From: AP-15 sp963845735
GTDB taxonomy: Bacteria; Pseudomonadota; Alphaproteobacteria; ATCC43930; CGMCC-115725
Direction: 5' to 3'
DNA length: 64,000 nucleotides
Assembly (NCBI GenBank): GCA_963845735.1
Contig: CAWJTR010000015.1
Location: 62,001 to 126,000 of the forward strand
A program made the translations under genes and the position numbers. The notes below the pieces were generated by a model. It worked only from the letters and a program-made list of their open reading frames with translations, had not been told where the DNA came from and made no database searches. Below are positions 7,444-15,934 of this stretch, piece by piece; position 1 is the stretch's first letter; each line of letters opens with the position of its first letter.

Positions 7444-9021
7444 TCAAATCGGTATCGCGCGCGGCTTCCACCGTCGCACCCAGGTCACGATCTGCAGCCG
7501 GGTCACCAGGATTGCAGAAAATAGCGACGTCAACACACCGATGCTGAGGGTTACGGCAAAGCCTTTCACCGGCCCCGAGCCGAGCCAGAACATCAGCGCG
7601 CCGGCGACCAGCGTCGTCACGTGGCTGTCGACGATCGTGCCAAATGCGCGCGTGAACCCGGCGTCGAGCGACGACAGCATCGTCCGCCCGGCGCGCACCT
7701 CCTCGCGGATGCGCTCGTAGATCAGCACGTTGGCGTCGACCGCCATGCCCATCGTCAGCGCGATGCCGGCAATTCCCGGCAAGGTCAACGTGGCGCCGAG
7801 CAGCGACAGGCTGCCCAGCATCAGGCACAGGTTGAAAAACAAGGCAATGTCGGCAAACACGCCAAACAGGCCATAAAACAGAATCATGAAGACAACGACC
7901 AGCCCTACCCCGACGAAGCACGCTGTTGCACCCGCATGGATCGAATCGGCACCGAGGCTCGGGCCGACGGTGCGCTCCTCGAGGATCGTGATCGGCGCCG
8001 GCAGGGCGCCCGCCCGCAGCAACAGGGCAAGGTCGCTTGCCGATTGGACCGTGAAACTGCCCGAGATTATGCCGGAACCGCCCAGGATCGGCTCGCGGAT
8101 AACCGGTGCGCTGATCACCTTGTTGTCGAGCACGATCGCAAAAGGCTTGCCGACGTTCTCGCGGGTCGCCTCGGCGAACCGTTTGGCGCCGTCGGCGTCG
8201 AAGCGGAAGCTGACGACCGGCTCGTTGCCCTGGAAGCTCGGTTGAGCATCGACGAGCGTGTCGCCTCCGACCATCACCCGCTTGCGTACGACGTAGCTCT
8301 CCGGTCCGATTCGTACGGCTTTCGCTTCTTCGGCGGGCAGGATCTCATCACCGGGCGGCAGCCGGCCGCTCCGCGCGTCTTCCAGCGAAGCGCCGGTGTC
8401 GACGAGCTGAAAGGTCAGCTTCGCGGTACGCCCCAGCAGTGCCTTGACGTGCTCGGGATCGGAGATGCCGGGTAATTGCACCAGGATACGGTCTTCGCCC
8501 TCTTGCTCGATCGTCGGCTCCTTGATCCCGGTCTCGTCGATTCGGCGGCGGATAATCTCAATCGACTGGTCTACGGCGAGGCGCCGCCTCTGATCGGTCG
8601 CGACCGCACTGAAGCCTACCGTCCCGGCTCCGTCGGCCGCGACAGCGACGGTCAGGTCGGGATCGATCTTGGCAAGCGCCTGGCGCGCATCGTCGATCCG
8701 TCCCGGCTCGCGGATCGCGAACACGATTGCATCGCCTTTTACGGCGAGGCCGGTATAGCCGATATTGGCGTCGAGCAGCGCGTTGCGGACATTGTCGATG
8801 ATTGAGTTGAGGCGCTCGCGCTGCGCCGCCGCGACATCGACCTCGAGCAAAAGATACGAGCCGCCGCGCAGGTCGAGCCCGAGCGCTACCTGCTTATGCG
8901 GCACGATGTCGGGTAGCTGCGCAAGAAAAGCCGGACTGAACAGGTTTGGCGCTGACAGCAGGACGCCGAGTGCGCAGATCGCGCAGATCAGCAAAATCTT
9001 CCAATTCGCGAAATACAGCAT
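7444..9021 (-). CDS. secD: Protein translocase subunit SecD
   Basis: This is 525 residues. The start at 9021 (MLYFANWKILLIC) begins the first membrane helix. It is followed by LGLDLRGGSYLLLEVD (the D1 motif), the large periplasmic P1 domain with RRIDETGIKEPTIEQ, and six C-terminal membrane helices. Those contain the SLGADSIHAG, GMAVDANVLIYERIREEVR and AFGTIVDSHVTTL motifs diagnostic for SecD. It partners with SecF and YajC. The longer upstream frame has no signal and overlaps the WxxGxW gene, so it is rejected. Confidence 0.95.
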   Translation of the reverse strand: MLYFANWKILLICAICALGVLLSAPNLFSPAFLAQLPDIVPHKQVALGLDLRGGSYLLLEVDVAAAQRERLNSIIDNVRNALLDANIGYTGLAVKGDAIVFAIREPGRIDDARQALAKIDPDLTVAVAADGAGTVGFSAVATDQRRRLAVDQSIEIIRRRIDETGIKEPTIEQEGEDRILVQLPGISDPEHVKALLGRTAKLTFQLVDTGASLEDARSGRLPPGDEILPAEEAKAVRIGPESYVVRKRVMVGGDTLVDAQPSFQGNEPVVSFRFDADGAKRFAEATRENVGKPFAIVLDNKVISAPVIREPILGGSGIISGSFTVQSASDLALLLRAGALPAPITILEERTVGPSLGADSIHAGATACFVGVGLVVVFMILFYGLFGVFADIALFFNLCLMLGSLSLLGATLTLPGIAGIALTMGMAVDANVLIYERIREEVRAGRTMLSSLDAGFTRAFGTIVDSHVTTLVAGALMFWLGSGPVKGFAVTLSIGVLTSLFSAILVTRLQIVTWVRRWKPRAIPI

Positions 9022-9082
9022 TCTCTGAATTCCAGAGGCTAGCAGCCGGAGCGGCTGCTCGCCCGAGCTTCCCCGCTGGAGT

Positions 9083-9346
9083 TTAGCGCCGCCAATGCCC
9101 GGAGACCCATACCCAGCGATAGCCCTCCCATCGCCAATGTCCCGACACCCAATGCCAGTGGTAATATCCTCCCGGATAGGGCGGCCGCGTTTCCCGCGGC
9201 ACAGGCGGTGGCGGCGGCCGATGGTGATATGGCGGCGGACCGGCGGATGGCGGGGGACCCGGCGGATATGCCGGCTGTGCCCTTGCGCGCAGCGGATAAG
9301 CCAACGCCGCCAATGCGGCACTCAGAATTACCCGTCGATTATGCAC
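9083..9346 (-). CDS. Small exported proline-rich WxxGxW repeat protein
   Basis: This is 87 residues. The N-terminal Sec-type signal (MHNRRVILSAALAALAYPLRARAQ) is followed by a Pro/His-rich linker (PPPYHHRPPPPPVP) and two copies of a W-V-S-G-H-W repeat separated by RWEGYRW at the very C-terminus. This is the YxWxxGxW repeat type found in short exported proteins of proteobacteria with no defined role. It lies inside the yajC-secD operon on the same strand, 61 bp before secD. It could be passively co-transcribed or act in export. Confidence 0.65.
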   Translation of the reverse strand: MHNRRVILSAALAALAYPLRARAQPAYPPGPPPSAGPPPYHHRPPPPPVPRETRPPYPGGYYHWHWVSGHWRWEGYRWVWVSGHWRR

Positions 9347-9466
9347 TGAGCTACCCCGCTTCCGGCGAGGGATTGGTTCGCCGCCAGCCCATAACGTGCA
9401 TTCGCGCCGCGGGCCTTCGTTCGATCGTCAGGGAAAGCCATCTCGCGCGTTGTCGGTCGATCGCCT

Positions 9467-9859
9467 TCACTCCTTGGTGTCCACCTTAGCCCGCGCTTGC
9501 TCCTTCTGCTTGGCCGCCTCGCGCGCGGCGGCCGGGTCGGGCTTGGCGACAACGCTGGTGATCGTGCTGCGCACGACGCGCACCCGCACCCCGTCGGCGA
9601 TATCGACCACGATTTCGTCCGGGCTGTCGACACGCACGACGGTGCCGATGATGCCGCCGCCGGTCACCACCCGGTCCCCGCGCCGCAGAGCGTCAAGCGT
9701 CGTCCGGTGGTCCCTGGCCTTGCGCTGCTGTGGGCGGATCAGCAGGAAATAGAACACGACAAAGATCAGGACCAGCGGAAGAAATTGGATCAGCGCGCTC
9801 TGATTGTCGAACAGACCCGAGAGGCCGGTTCCTTGGGCATAGGCGGTGGAGATCAGCAT
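9467..9859 (-). CDS. yajC: Preprotein translocase subunit YajC
   Basis: This is 130 residues. A short N-terminus (MLISTAYAQG) leads to one membrane helix (LIQFLPLVLIFVVFYFLLI), then the conserved RPQQRKARDH turn and the cytoplasmic domain with LRRGDRVVTGGGIIGTVV. YajC accompanies SecDF at the holotranslocon. The C-terminus carries a charged Ala/Lys-rich tail (AAAREAAKQKEQARAKVDTKE is at residues 110-130), typical of alphaproteobacterial forms. It is the first gene of the leftward Sec operon and is divergent from the DUF815 ATPase, leaving about 210 bp for both promoters. Confidence 0.92.
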   Translation of the reverse strand: MLISTAYAQGTGLSGLFDNQSALIQFLPLVLIFVVFYFLLIRPQQRKARDHRTTLDALRRGDRVVTGGGIIGTVVRVDSPDEIVVDIADGVRVRVVRSTITSVVAKPDPAAAREAAKQKEQARAKVDTKE

Positions 9860-10068
9860 CGGCCTCGAGCCTTGAGATCATGCGCCGCGCCGCCACAGGG
9901 GCGCACCTACAGGCGGCGGCAAATGATGGAGCCGCGCGGCACGGCGATAGGTACGCGATGCCTGGTTAAAGAGCAATGGTCGGGTTGTGCGCACATTTCC
10001 TGCGCTGCACGCCCTGTGATAGCGTCCGCGCCCCGATTTCAGCTAGAGCCGGAGCCGTTGCTCGACCG

Positions 10069-10926
10069 ATGACCAACCCGGATTTGCTACCTCTGCTTCA
10101 GCGGATTGCCGATGCTCTCGAACGTCTCGCCCCAGCACCGACGCCGCCCGTCGATCTCGACGCTGCCGACGCCTTCGTGTGGCATTCCGATCGCTGCGGG
10201 CTCGAGCCGGTGCGCGAGGTCAACCGCATCGAGATCGATCTGTTGCGCGGGATCGACCGGGTGCGCGACATCCTGCTAGACAACACACGGCGTTTTGCCG
10301 CCGGGCTTCCTGCCAACAACGTGCTGCTGTGGGGCGCACGCGGCACCGGCAAGAGTTCCCTAGTCAAGGCCGCCCACGCTGCGGTCAATGGAGAGCAGCC
10401 TCACGCCCTTGCTCTGGTCGAGATCCATCGTGAGGACATCCCGAGCCTGCCGCGGCTGCTGTCTCTGTTGCGGCCGGCTGCGCGTCGGTGCCTGCTGTTC
10501 TGCGACGACCTCTCCTTCGACCGGCACGACACCAGCTTCAAATCCTTAAAGGCGGTGCTCGAAGGCGGCATCGAGGGCCGGCCCGCGAATGTCGTCCTTT
10601 ACGCGACCTCGAACCGCCGCCATCTGATGCCGCGCGACATGATCGACAATGAGCGTTCGACTGCAGTCAACCCGGCCGAGGCGGTCGAGGAGCAGGTCTC
10701 GCTATCGGACCGTTTCGGCCTGTGGCTCGGCTTTCACAATGTCGACCAGGACACCTATCAGGCCATCGTGCGGGGCTATGCCGACCGTTACCGGCTCGAT
10801 CTACCGGTCGAGCGGCTCACGGCCGAAGCCAACGAATGGTCGATCACCCGCGGCGCGCGTTCGGGCCGCGTCGCCTGGCAGTTCATCCAGGATCTCGCCG
10901 GCCGCCTCGGCAAACCTCTGGCCTGA
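10069..10926 (+). CDS. DUF815 family ATP-binding protein
   Basis: This is 285 residues, an AAA-type P-loop ATPase. Walker A is GARGTGKSS (residues 89-97), Walker B is LLFCDDLSF, and a sensor-like VVLYATSNRRHLMPRDM follows. The C-terminus has the family's SLSDRFGLWLGFHNVDQDTY and GARSGRVAWQFIQDL. These cytoplasmic ATPases are widespread, their partner is unknown, and in alphaproteobacteria they lie divergent from yajC exactly as here. The ATG at 10069 is used because family members start about 35 residues before the VWH segment; the upstream in-frame stretch is not conserved-looking. Confidence 0.85.
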   Translation: MTNPDLLPLLQRIADALERLAPAPTPPVDLDAADAFVWHSDRCGLEPVREVNRIEIDLLRGIDRVRDILLDNTRRFAAGLPANNVLLWGARGTGKSSLVKAAHAAVNGEQPHALALVEIHREDIPSLPRLLSLLRPAARRCLLFCDDLSFDRHDTSFKSLKAVLEGGIEGRPANVVLYATSNRRHLMPRDMIDNERSTAVNPAEAVEEQVSLSDRFGLWLGFHNVDQDTYQAIVRGYADRYRLDLPVERLTAEANEWSITRGARSGRVAWQFIQDLAGRLGKPLA

Positions 10927-10938
10927 CCCCCCGCCTCT

Positions 10939-10953
10939 GCCCCAGAGCGGGGC
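10939..10953. terminator. Possible bidirectional terminator
   Basis: GCCCC (10939-10943) and GGGGC (10949-10953) with a 5-base loop lie between the stop codons of two convergent genes. The stem is short and there is no T tract, so it is only suggestive. Confidence 0.3.
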
Positions 10954-10955
10954 GC

Positions 10956-11999
10956 TTAGCTCGCGTGCACCGGCTCGGCCGTCGCCGTCGGCAATGGCGC
11001 CAAATAGTCGCGCGGATCGACCGGGTGTTTGCCGCGCCGGAGCTCAAAGTGCAATTGGGGCTCGCTGACGTTGCCGGTCGAGCCGACCCGGGCGATAACC
11101 TGTCCGCGGGCGACCTTCTGGCCGGTCTTGACCAGGATCAGATCGCAATGGGCATAGGCCGAAATCCAGCCGTTCTGATGCTTGATCAGGATCAGGTTGC
11201 CATAGCCGCGCAGCTCGTTGCCGGCATAGGCCACGACCCCGGCGTCGGCCGCCTGGACCGGCGCGCCGCGCGCCGCGGCGATGTTGATCCCGTCATTGTG
11301 GGTCCCGTCCGGGCCGGCGCCATAATTTTCTAATACATGACCTCGAACCGGCCAGAGAAAGATACCGCTGTGAGACGCCGGCTGCGGCTCGGCCGAGGCC
11401 GTTGGGCCGGGAGCAGCCAAAGGCTGGTGTATCGACTCTCGAGCCGCCGATGAAGTGGGTTCCGGGGCTGATCCTTTCGGCGAAGAGGGGTTTTCGGTCG
11501 TCGGTGGCGGAGGGACCGAGACCGGCGGGGTCAGAGTTGCCACCGGCGGGGGGGCAGCTGCCGGTGGCCCCACCGAGGATCCCGGGGCCGGACGGTCGAG
11601 CGGGATCGGCTGTACCGACGCCGGTTCGGGCGGGGTCAGCGGCGCACCGATCGGCGCCTGAGTTGAGGGTGTCGGCGGCGTCGCCATAGCAACCGACGAA
11701 CCAAGCGAACCCGGCTGGCCACCGCCGGGAATGATCAGGGCTTGTCCGACGAGGATGCGATAAGGCGGCGACAGGTGGTTCGCCTCGGCCACGACGTGCA
11801 TCGGGACGTGATAGTCCTGTGCAATCCCCGACAAGGTCTGGCCGCGCTGCACGATCACCTGCACCGGCGGCGGAGGCAATTCGTTGCCGCTGACGACGGG
11901 CGCCGGCTCTCGGGGCCCACACCCGGCGAGCAGCAACGCGAGCAGAATTATTGAGCGCGCGAACCCCGCACCGCGCCGTGCGACATTGGTTTTCCCCAT
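10956..11999 (-). CDS. LysM / M23 lipoprotein, NlpD-like
   Basis: This is 347 residues. A lipoprotein signal peptide ends in LLAGC (lipidated Cys27). A LysM peptidoglycan-binding domain follows (residues about 47-90, VQRGQTLSGIAQDYHVP), then a 120-residue Pro/Ser/Thr-rich linker and a C-terminal LytM/M23 domain (about 225-335). The LytM zinc site looks degenerate: the HxxxD position reads HNDGIN, and the HLHFE-type motif is QLHFE. As in E. coli NlpD, this suggests an activator of cell-wall amidases rather than an active peptidase. Location after pcm and serS is typical for this alphaproteobacterial lipoprotein. The start at 11999 (MGKTNVARR) gives a normal lipoprotein leader. Confidence 0.85.
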   Translation of the reverse strand: MGKTNVARRGAGFARSIILLALLLAGCGPREPAPVVSGNELPPPPVQVIVQRGQTLSGIAQDYHVPMHVVAEANHLSPPYRILVGQALIIPGGGQPGSLGSSVAMATPPTPSTQAPIGAPLTPPEPASVQPIPLDRPAPGSSVGPPAAAPPPVATLTPPVSVPPPPTTENPSSPKGSAPEPTSSAARESIHQPLAAPGPTASAEPQPASHSGIFLWPVRGHVLENYGAGPDGTHNDGINIAAARGAPVQAADAGVVAYAGNELRGYGNLILIKHQNGWISAYAHCDLILVKTGQKVARGQVIARVGSTGNVSEPQLHFELRRGKHPVDPRDYLAPLPTATAEPVHAS

Positions 12000-12091
12000 C
12001 TTTCCCCCCTTGCCCGCCCCCCGGGGCGTGCAAGCACTGCTTACTCTTGGTACTCGATGATCAAAACATGTCAACCCCGCGGCGCCATGTG

Positions 12092-12748
12092 CTACCGCGG
12101 CAGCCCACTGACCAGCGGCACGAACCGCACCGGGCCCAGATCTTCGTGCACAAACCCGCTCTCGGTCCGGCGGATGCGCTTTAGCTGCTGGTCGTGATGA
12201 TCGGCCCCGACCGGCGCCACCAACACCCCGCCCGGCGCCAGCCCGTCGACCAGGATCGCTGGAATCTGCGCAGCCGCGGCGGTCACGATAACCCGGTCAT
12301 AGGGCAGCTGCTCGGGCCAGCCCTTGGTACCGTCGCCGAATCGGTAGACGATGTTGCGCAGACCCAGCCCATCGAGGCGGCGCTCAGCTCCGCGCAGCAG
12401 CTCGCGATGACGCTCGATCGTAAATACCCGGCGGGCGAGACGCGCGAGGATCGCGGTCTGATAGCCCGAGCCGGTGCCGATCTCGATGACGTTGTGCCGG
12501 TCGCCGACAAGGAGAGCCTCAGTCATCAGCGCGACCACGTAGGGCTGACTGATCGTCTGCCCGGCATCGATCGGCAGAGCGACATTTTCATAGGCCTGAT
12601 CAGCAAAAGACGGCGGCACAAATTGCTCGCGCGGCGTCTTCTCGATCGCGCCCAGCACCCGCGGGTCGCTAATCCCCGCGCGCCGCAACTCCATCAACAG
12701 TCGCAGCTTCTTCTGCAAAAGGCCGGGCTCGGCCCCGGGCTCAACCAT
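12092..12748 (-). CDS. pcm: Protein-L-isoaspartate O-methyltransferase
   Basis: This is 218 residues. The enzyme repairs isoaspartyl residues in aged proteins with S-adenosylmethionine. Family features are FVPPSFADQAYENVALPI and QTISQPYVVALM (substrate side), the SAM-binding VIEIGTGSGYQTAIL, and FTIERHRELL, YRFGDGTKGWPEQLPYDRVIVTAAA and GGVLVAPVG. It starts 9 bp after the serS stop, so the two are translationally close. In many alphaproteobacteria surE lies between serS and pcm; here there is no room for it. Confidence 0.92.
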   Translation of the reverse strand: MVEPGAEPGLLQKKLRLLMELRRAGISDPRVLGAIEKTPREQFVPPSFADQAYENVALPIDAGQTISQPYVVALMTEALLVGDRHNVIEIGTGSGYQTAILARLARRVFTIERHRELLRGAERRLDGLGLRNIVYRFGDGTKGWPEQLPYDRVIVTAAAAQIPAILVDGLAPGGVLVAPVGADHHDQQLKRIRRTESGFVHEDLGPVRFVPLVSGLPR

Positions 12749-12756
12749 GAGGGCGC

Positions 12757-14070
12757 TCAGCCATGGCGATCGATCAGCGTCTGCCCTCCCATAGAGGGTT
12801 GCAACGCCGGCGGGATGGACACGCTGCCGTCGGCATGCTGGAAATTTTCGAGGATCGCGATCAGGGTCCTACCGACCGCCAGCCCCGAGCCGTTCAGTGT
12901 ATGCACCGACCGCGTCCCTCTGCCCTCGGCCGGACGATAGCGGGCCTTCATCCGCTGCGCCTGAAACGCCCCGCAATTCGAGCAGCTCGAAATCTCGCGA
13001 TAGGTCCCCTGCCCCGGTAACCAGACTTCGATGTCATAGGTCTTCAGCGCCGCGAAACCCATATCGCCTGATGACAGCAGCATAACGCGATAGGCTAACC
13101 CGAGGCGCTTTAGCACTTCCTCAGCGCAAGCGGTCATGCGCTCGTGTTCGGCCGCCGACTGTTCGGGCGTCGTCACCGAGACCAGCTCGACTTTCATGAA
13201 CTGGTGCTGGCGGATCATGCCGCGGGTATCCTTGCCGGCCGCCCCGGCTTCGGAACGAAAAGACGGGGTGCAGGCGGTAAACCGCAATGGCAGGTCGCGC
13301 TCGTCGAGAATCTCGTCGGCTACGAGATTGGTCAGCGGCACCTCGGCGGTCGGGATCAGCCACAGGCCGTTGGTCGTACGGAACATGTCTTCGGCAGATT
13401 TCGGCAGCTGCCCCGTGCCGAACACCGCCTCGTCGCGCACCAGCAATGGGGGCGACACCTCAATATAGCCGAATTCCTTTGTATGCAGATCGAGCATGAA
13501 TTGGGCGAGCGCCCGTTCGAGGCGCGCCAGATCCCGCCGCAGCACCACAAACCGCGAGCCGGAAAGCTTGCCCGCACGCCGAAAATCCATCAGTCCAAGA
13601 CGCTCGCCGAGCGCCTCATGTGTAGCCGGTTCGAAATTAAACAGCGGCGGCTCGCCCTCACGGCGCACCAGCAGGTTGGCGGTTTCGTCGGCACCGTCCG
13701 GCACTTCGTCGGCCGGCAGGTTCGGCAACCCGGCTAGGATCTCGTCGATCTCGGCGCGCAGCCGTGCGGCCTCGCCTGCCGCCTCTGCCTCCGTCTTTCT
13801 GGCCTCGGCAGCTTCCTGGATTTTCGGGTCGGCCCCGAGCGGACTGGTTTCTACGTTAGCTCCGATCGCTTCACCCCGACCTGATCGGGCAGCACCGATC
13901 TCGCGGGCGATGCGGTTGCGCTGGGCCTGGGCTTCCTGCGCGCGCGTCTCGGCGGCGCGCCAGGAGCGGTCGAGCACCAGGATTTCGTCGGCGCGCGGCG
14001 GCAAGCCGCGCCGGGCGAGCCCGCGATCGAATTCCGCAGGGTCGTCCCGGATCCATCTGATGTCGTGCAT
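12757..14070 (-). CDS. serS: Serine--tRNA ligase
   Basis: This is 437 residues. The N-terminal coiled-coil arm (residues about 25-110) binds the tRNA-Ser variable arm. The class II catalytic core shows motif 2 (FRSEAGAAGKDTRG) and motif 3 (GLAVGRTLIAILENF), with TAEVPLTNL and ISSCSNCGAFQAQRM in between. It charges tRNA-Ser in the cytoplasm. The start at 14070 (MHDIRWIRDDP) matches the family; the six residues upstream are not typical. It heads the serS-pcm-lipoprotein unit and is divergent from the acyl-CoA ligase, with 201 bp between the starts. Confidence 0.95.
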   Translation of the reverse strand: MHDIRWIRDDPAEFDRGLARRGLPPRADEILVLDRSWRAAETRAQEAQAQRNRIAREIGAARSGRGEAIGANVETSPLGADPKIQEAAEARKTEAEAAGEAARLRAEIDEILAGLPNLPADEVPDGADETANLLVRREGEPPLFNFEPATHEALGERLGLMDFRRAGKLSGSRFVVLRRDLARLERALAQFMLDLHTKEFGYIEVSPPLLVRDEAVFGTGQLPKSAEDMFRTTNGLWLIPTAEVPLTNLVADEILDERDLPLRFTACTPSFRSEAGAAGKDTRGMIRQHQFMKVELVSVTTPEQSAAEHERMTACAEEVLKRLGLAYRVMLLSSGDMGFAALKTYDIEVWLPGQGTYREISSCSNCGAFQAQRMKARYRPAEGRGTRSVHTLNGSGLAVGRTLIAILENFQHADGSVSIPPALQPSMGGQTLIDRHG

Positions 14071-14271
14071 GGCGGAACTAATACACAAACGGAACGCAGC
14101 CGATATAGAGGCCAGCGGGCGGCGCGTCCATTCGGCTCGCGCCCGAGCCGATCCGTCCTATGCGAATCGCGGCGAACAGCCAGCATCGCGTGCAGGATGC
14201 CGTTTACCTCGCGTAGAATATGCCCTACCAAATCTTCACATACCGAATTGAGGTGCGCGCGGGAGGAAACG

Positions 14272-15903
14272 ATGCTGGGATTGATGTCTGAGCGGCCGCT
14301 GCTGATCTCGTCGATCATCACCCATGCGGCGACTTATCACGGCGATGTCGAAATCGTCTCGCGCACGGTCGAAGGTCCGATCCACCGCCATACCTATCGC
14401 GATGCCGAGCGCCGCTCCAAGCAGCTCGCCCGGGCGCTGTTGCGATTCGGCATCGAACCCGGCGACCGGGTCGCCACCCTTGCCTGGAACACGTTTCGCC
14501 ATTTCGAGCTCTACTACGCGATTTCCGGCATTGGCGCAGTCTGCCACACGATCAATCCGCGGCTCTTCGACGATCAGATCGTCTACATCGTCAATCACGC
14601 CGCCGACCGCCTCCTGTTCGTCGACACGACCTTTCTGCCGCTGGTCGAGCGCCTCGCCCCGCGCCTCCCGCCTGACTGCCGGATCGTGCCGATGACCGAC
14701 GCCGATAATGTGCCCGCAACCGAAATGCCGGTGCTGCCGTGCTACGAGCAGCTGATCGCGGCCGAAGACATGGACTTCATCTGGCCCGAATTTGACGAGC
14801 GCACCGCCGCGTCGCTCTGCTACACCTCCGGCACCACCGGCCATCCCAAGGGCGCTCTGTACAGCCACCGCTCGACGGTGTTGCACGCCTTCGGCATCTC
14901 GTTGCCCGATGCGATATCGATCTCGGCAGCCGACGTTGTCTGCCCGGTCGTACCGCTGTTTCACGCTTGCGGCTGGGGCATCCCGCATGCGGTGCCGATG
15001 AACGGCGCAAAGTTGGTATTGCCCGGACCGCGTCTCGATGGGGCCAGCCTCCACGAGCTGTTCGAGGCCGAAGGCGTCACTTATGCCCTAGGGGTGCCGA
15101 CCGTATGGCTGGGCTTTGAGGCGCATCTGTCCACATCAGGCGCGCGCTGCTCCACCTTGCACCGGGTCTTATCGGGCGGATCGGCGGTGCCTCCGTCGAT
15201 GATCGAGGCCTTCGCGCGCCACGGCATCGATATGCGTCAAGGCTGGGGAATGACGGAAATGAGCCCGCTCGGCACGACGGCTGCGCTGAAAGCAAAGCAC
15301 CGCGGCCTCGATCCGCCGGCGCAGCTCGCGGTCAAGACCAAGCAGGGCCGGCCGGTATTCGGCGTCGAGATGAAGATCGTCGATGACGAGGGACATGCTC
15401 AGCCGCATGACGGCAAGTCGATGGGTGAATTGCTCGTGCGCGGCCCGTGGATCGTCAGCGGCTATTTCGAGGATGCCGAGGCCAGCGCCGCCGCGGTCGA
15501 GCCGGACGGCTGGTTCCACACCGGCGACATGGCGACGATCGACCCCGACGGCTATATGCAGATCACCGACCGGCGCAAGGACGTGATCAAGTCGGGCGGC
15601 GAATGGATCAGCTCGATCGACCTCGAAAACGCGGCGGTCGCCCATGAAGACGTAGCCGAGGCTGCCGTTATCGCCGTCCCCGACCCGCGTTGGGGTGAGC
15701 GACCCTTGCTGATTGTGGCGCCGCGTCCCGGTTGCCGGCCCGAGCGCGACCAGCTGATCGCGTATCTCGGCCAGCAATTCCCGCGCTGGATGCTGCCCGA
15801 CGACGTCGCGACGATTGACGAGTTGCCCCATACCGCAACCGGCAAGATCATGAAGACCCGACTGCGCGAGATGTTCTGTCCCCGCACCCCGCCCGATCGT
15901 TGA
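14272..15903 (+). CDS. Fatty-acid--CoA ligase (AMP-binding, FadD-like)
   Basis: This is 543 residues of the ANL superfamily. The phosphate-binding loop is YTSGTTGHPKG, followed by the A5-type QGWGMTEMSP, DGWFHTGDMATID, and the hinge and catalytic-lysine regions ITDRRKDVIKSGGEWIS and TATGKIMKTRLRE. The enzyme activates a carboxylic acid through an acyl-AMP to the CoA thioester. Its length and motifs fit the medium- or long-chain acyl-CoA synthetase subgroup; the exact substrate is not readable. GGGAGGAAAC precedes the ATG at 14272 by 3-10 bases, an unusually clear ribosome binding site that decides the start. Confidence 0.88.
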   Translation: MLGLMSERPLLISSIITHAATYHGDVEIVSRTVEGPIHRHTYRDAERRSKQLARALLRFGIEPGDRVATLAWNTFRHFELYYAISGIGAVCHTINPRLFDDQIVYIVNHAADRLLFVDTTFLPLVERLAPRLPPDCRIVPMTDADNVPATEMPVLPCYEQLIAAEDMDFIWPEFDERTAASLCYTSGTTGHPKGALYSHRSTVLHAFGISLPDAISISAADVVCPVVPLFHACGWGIPHAVPMNGAKLVLPGPRLDGASLHELFEAEGVTYALGVPTVWLGFEAHLSTSGARCSTLHRVLSGGSAVPPSMIEAFARHGIDMRQGWGMTEMSPLGTTAALKAKHRGLDPPAQLAVKTKQGRPVFGVEMKIVDDEGHAQPHDGKSMGELLVRGPWIVSGYFEDAEASAAAVEPDGWFHTGDMATIDPDGYMQITDRRKDVIKSGGEWISSIDLENAAVAHEDVAEAAVIAVPDPRWGERPLLIVAPRPGCRPERDQLIAYLGQQFPRWMLPDDVATIDELPHTATGKIMKTRLREMFCPRTPPDR

Positions 15904-15934
15904 TATCAGGCCTCGGCTTCCCCATCCTTCGGGA

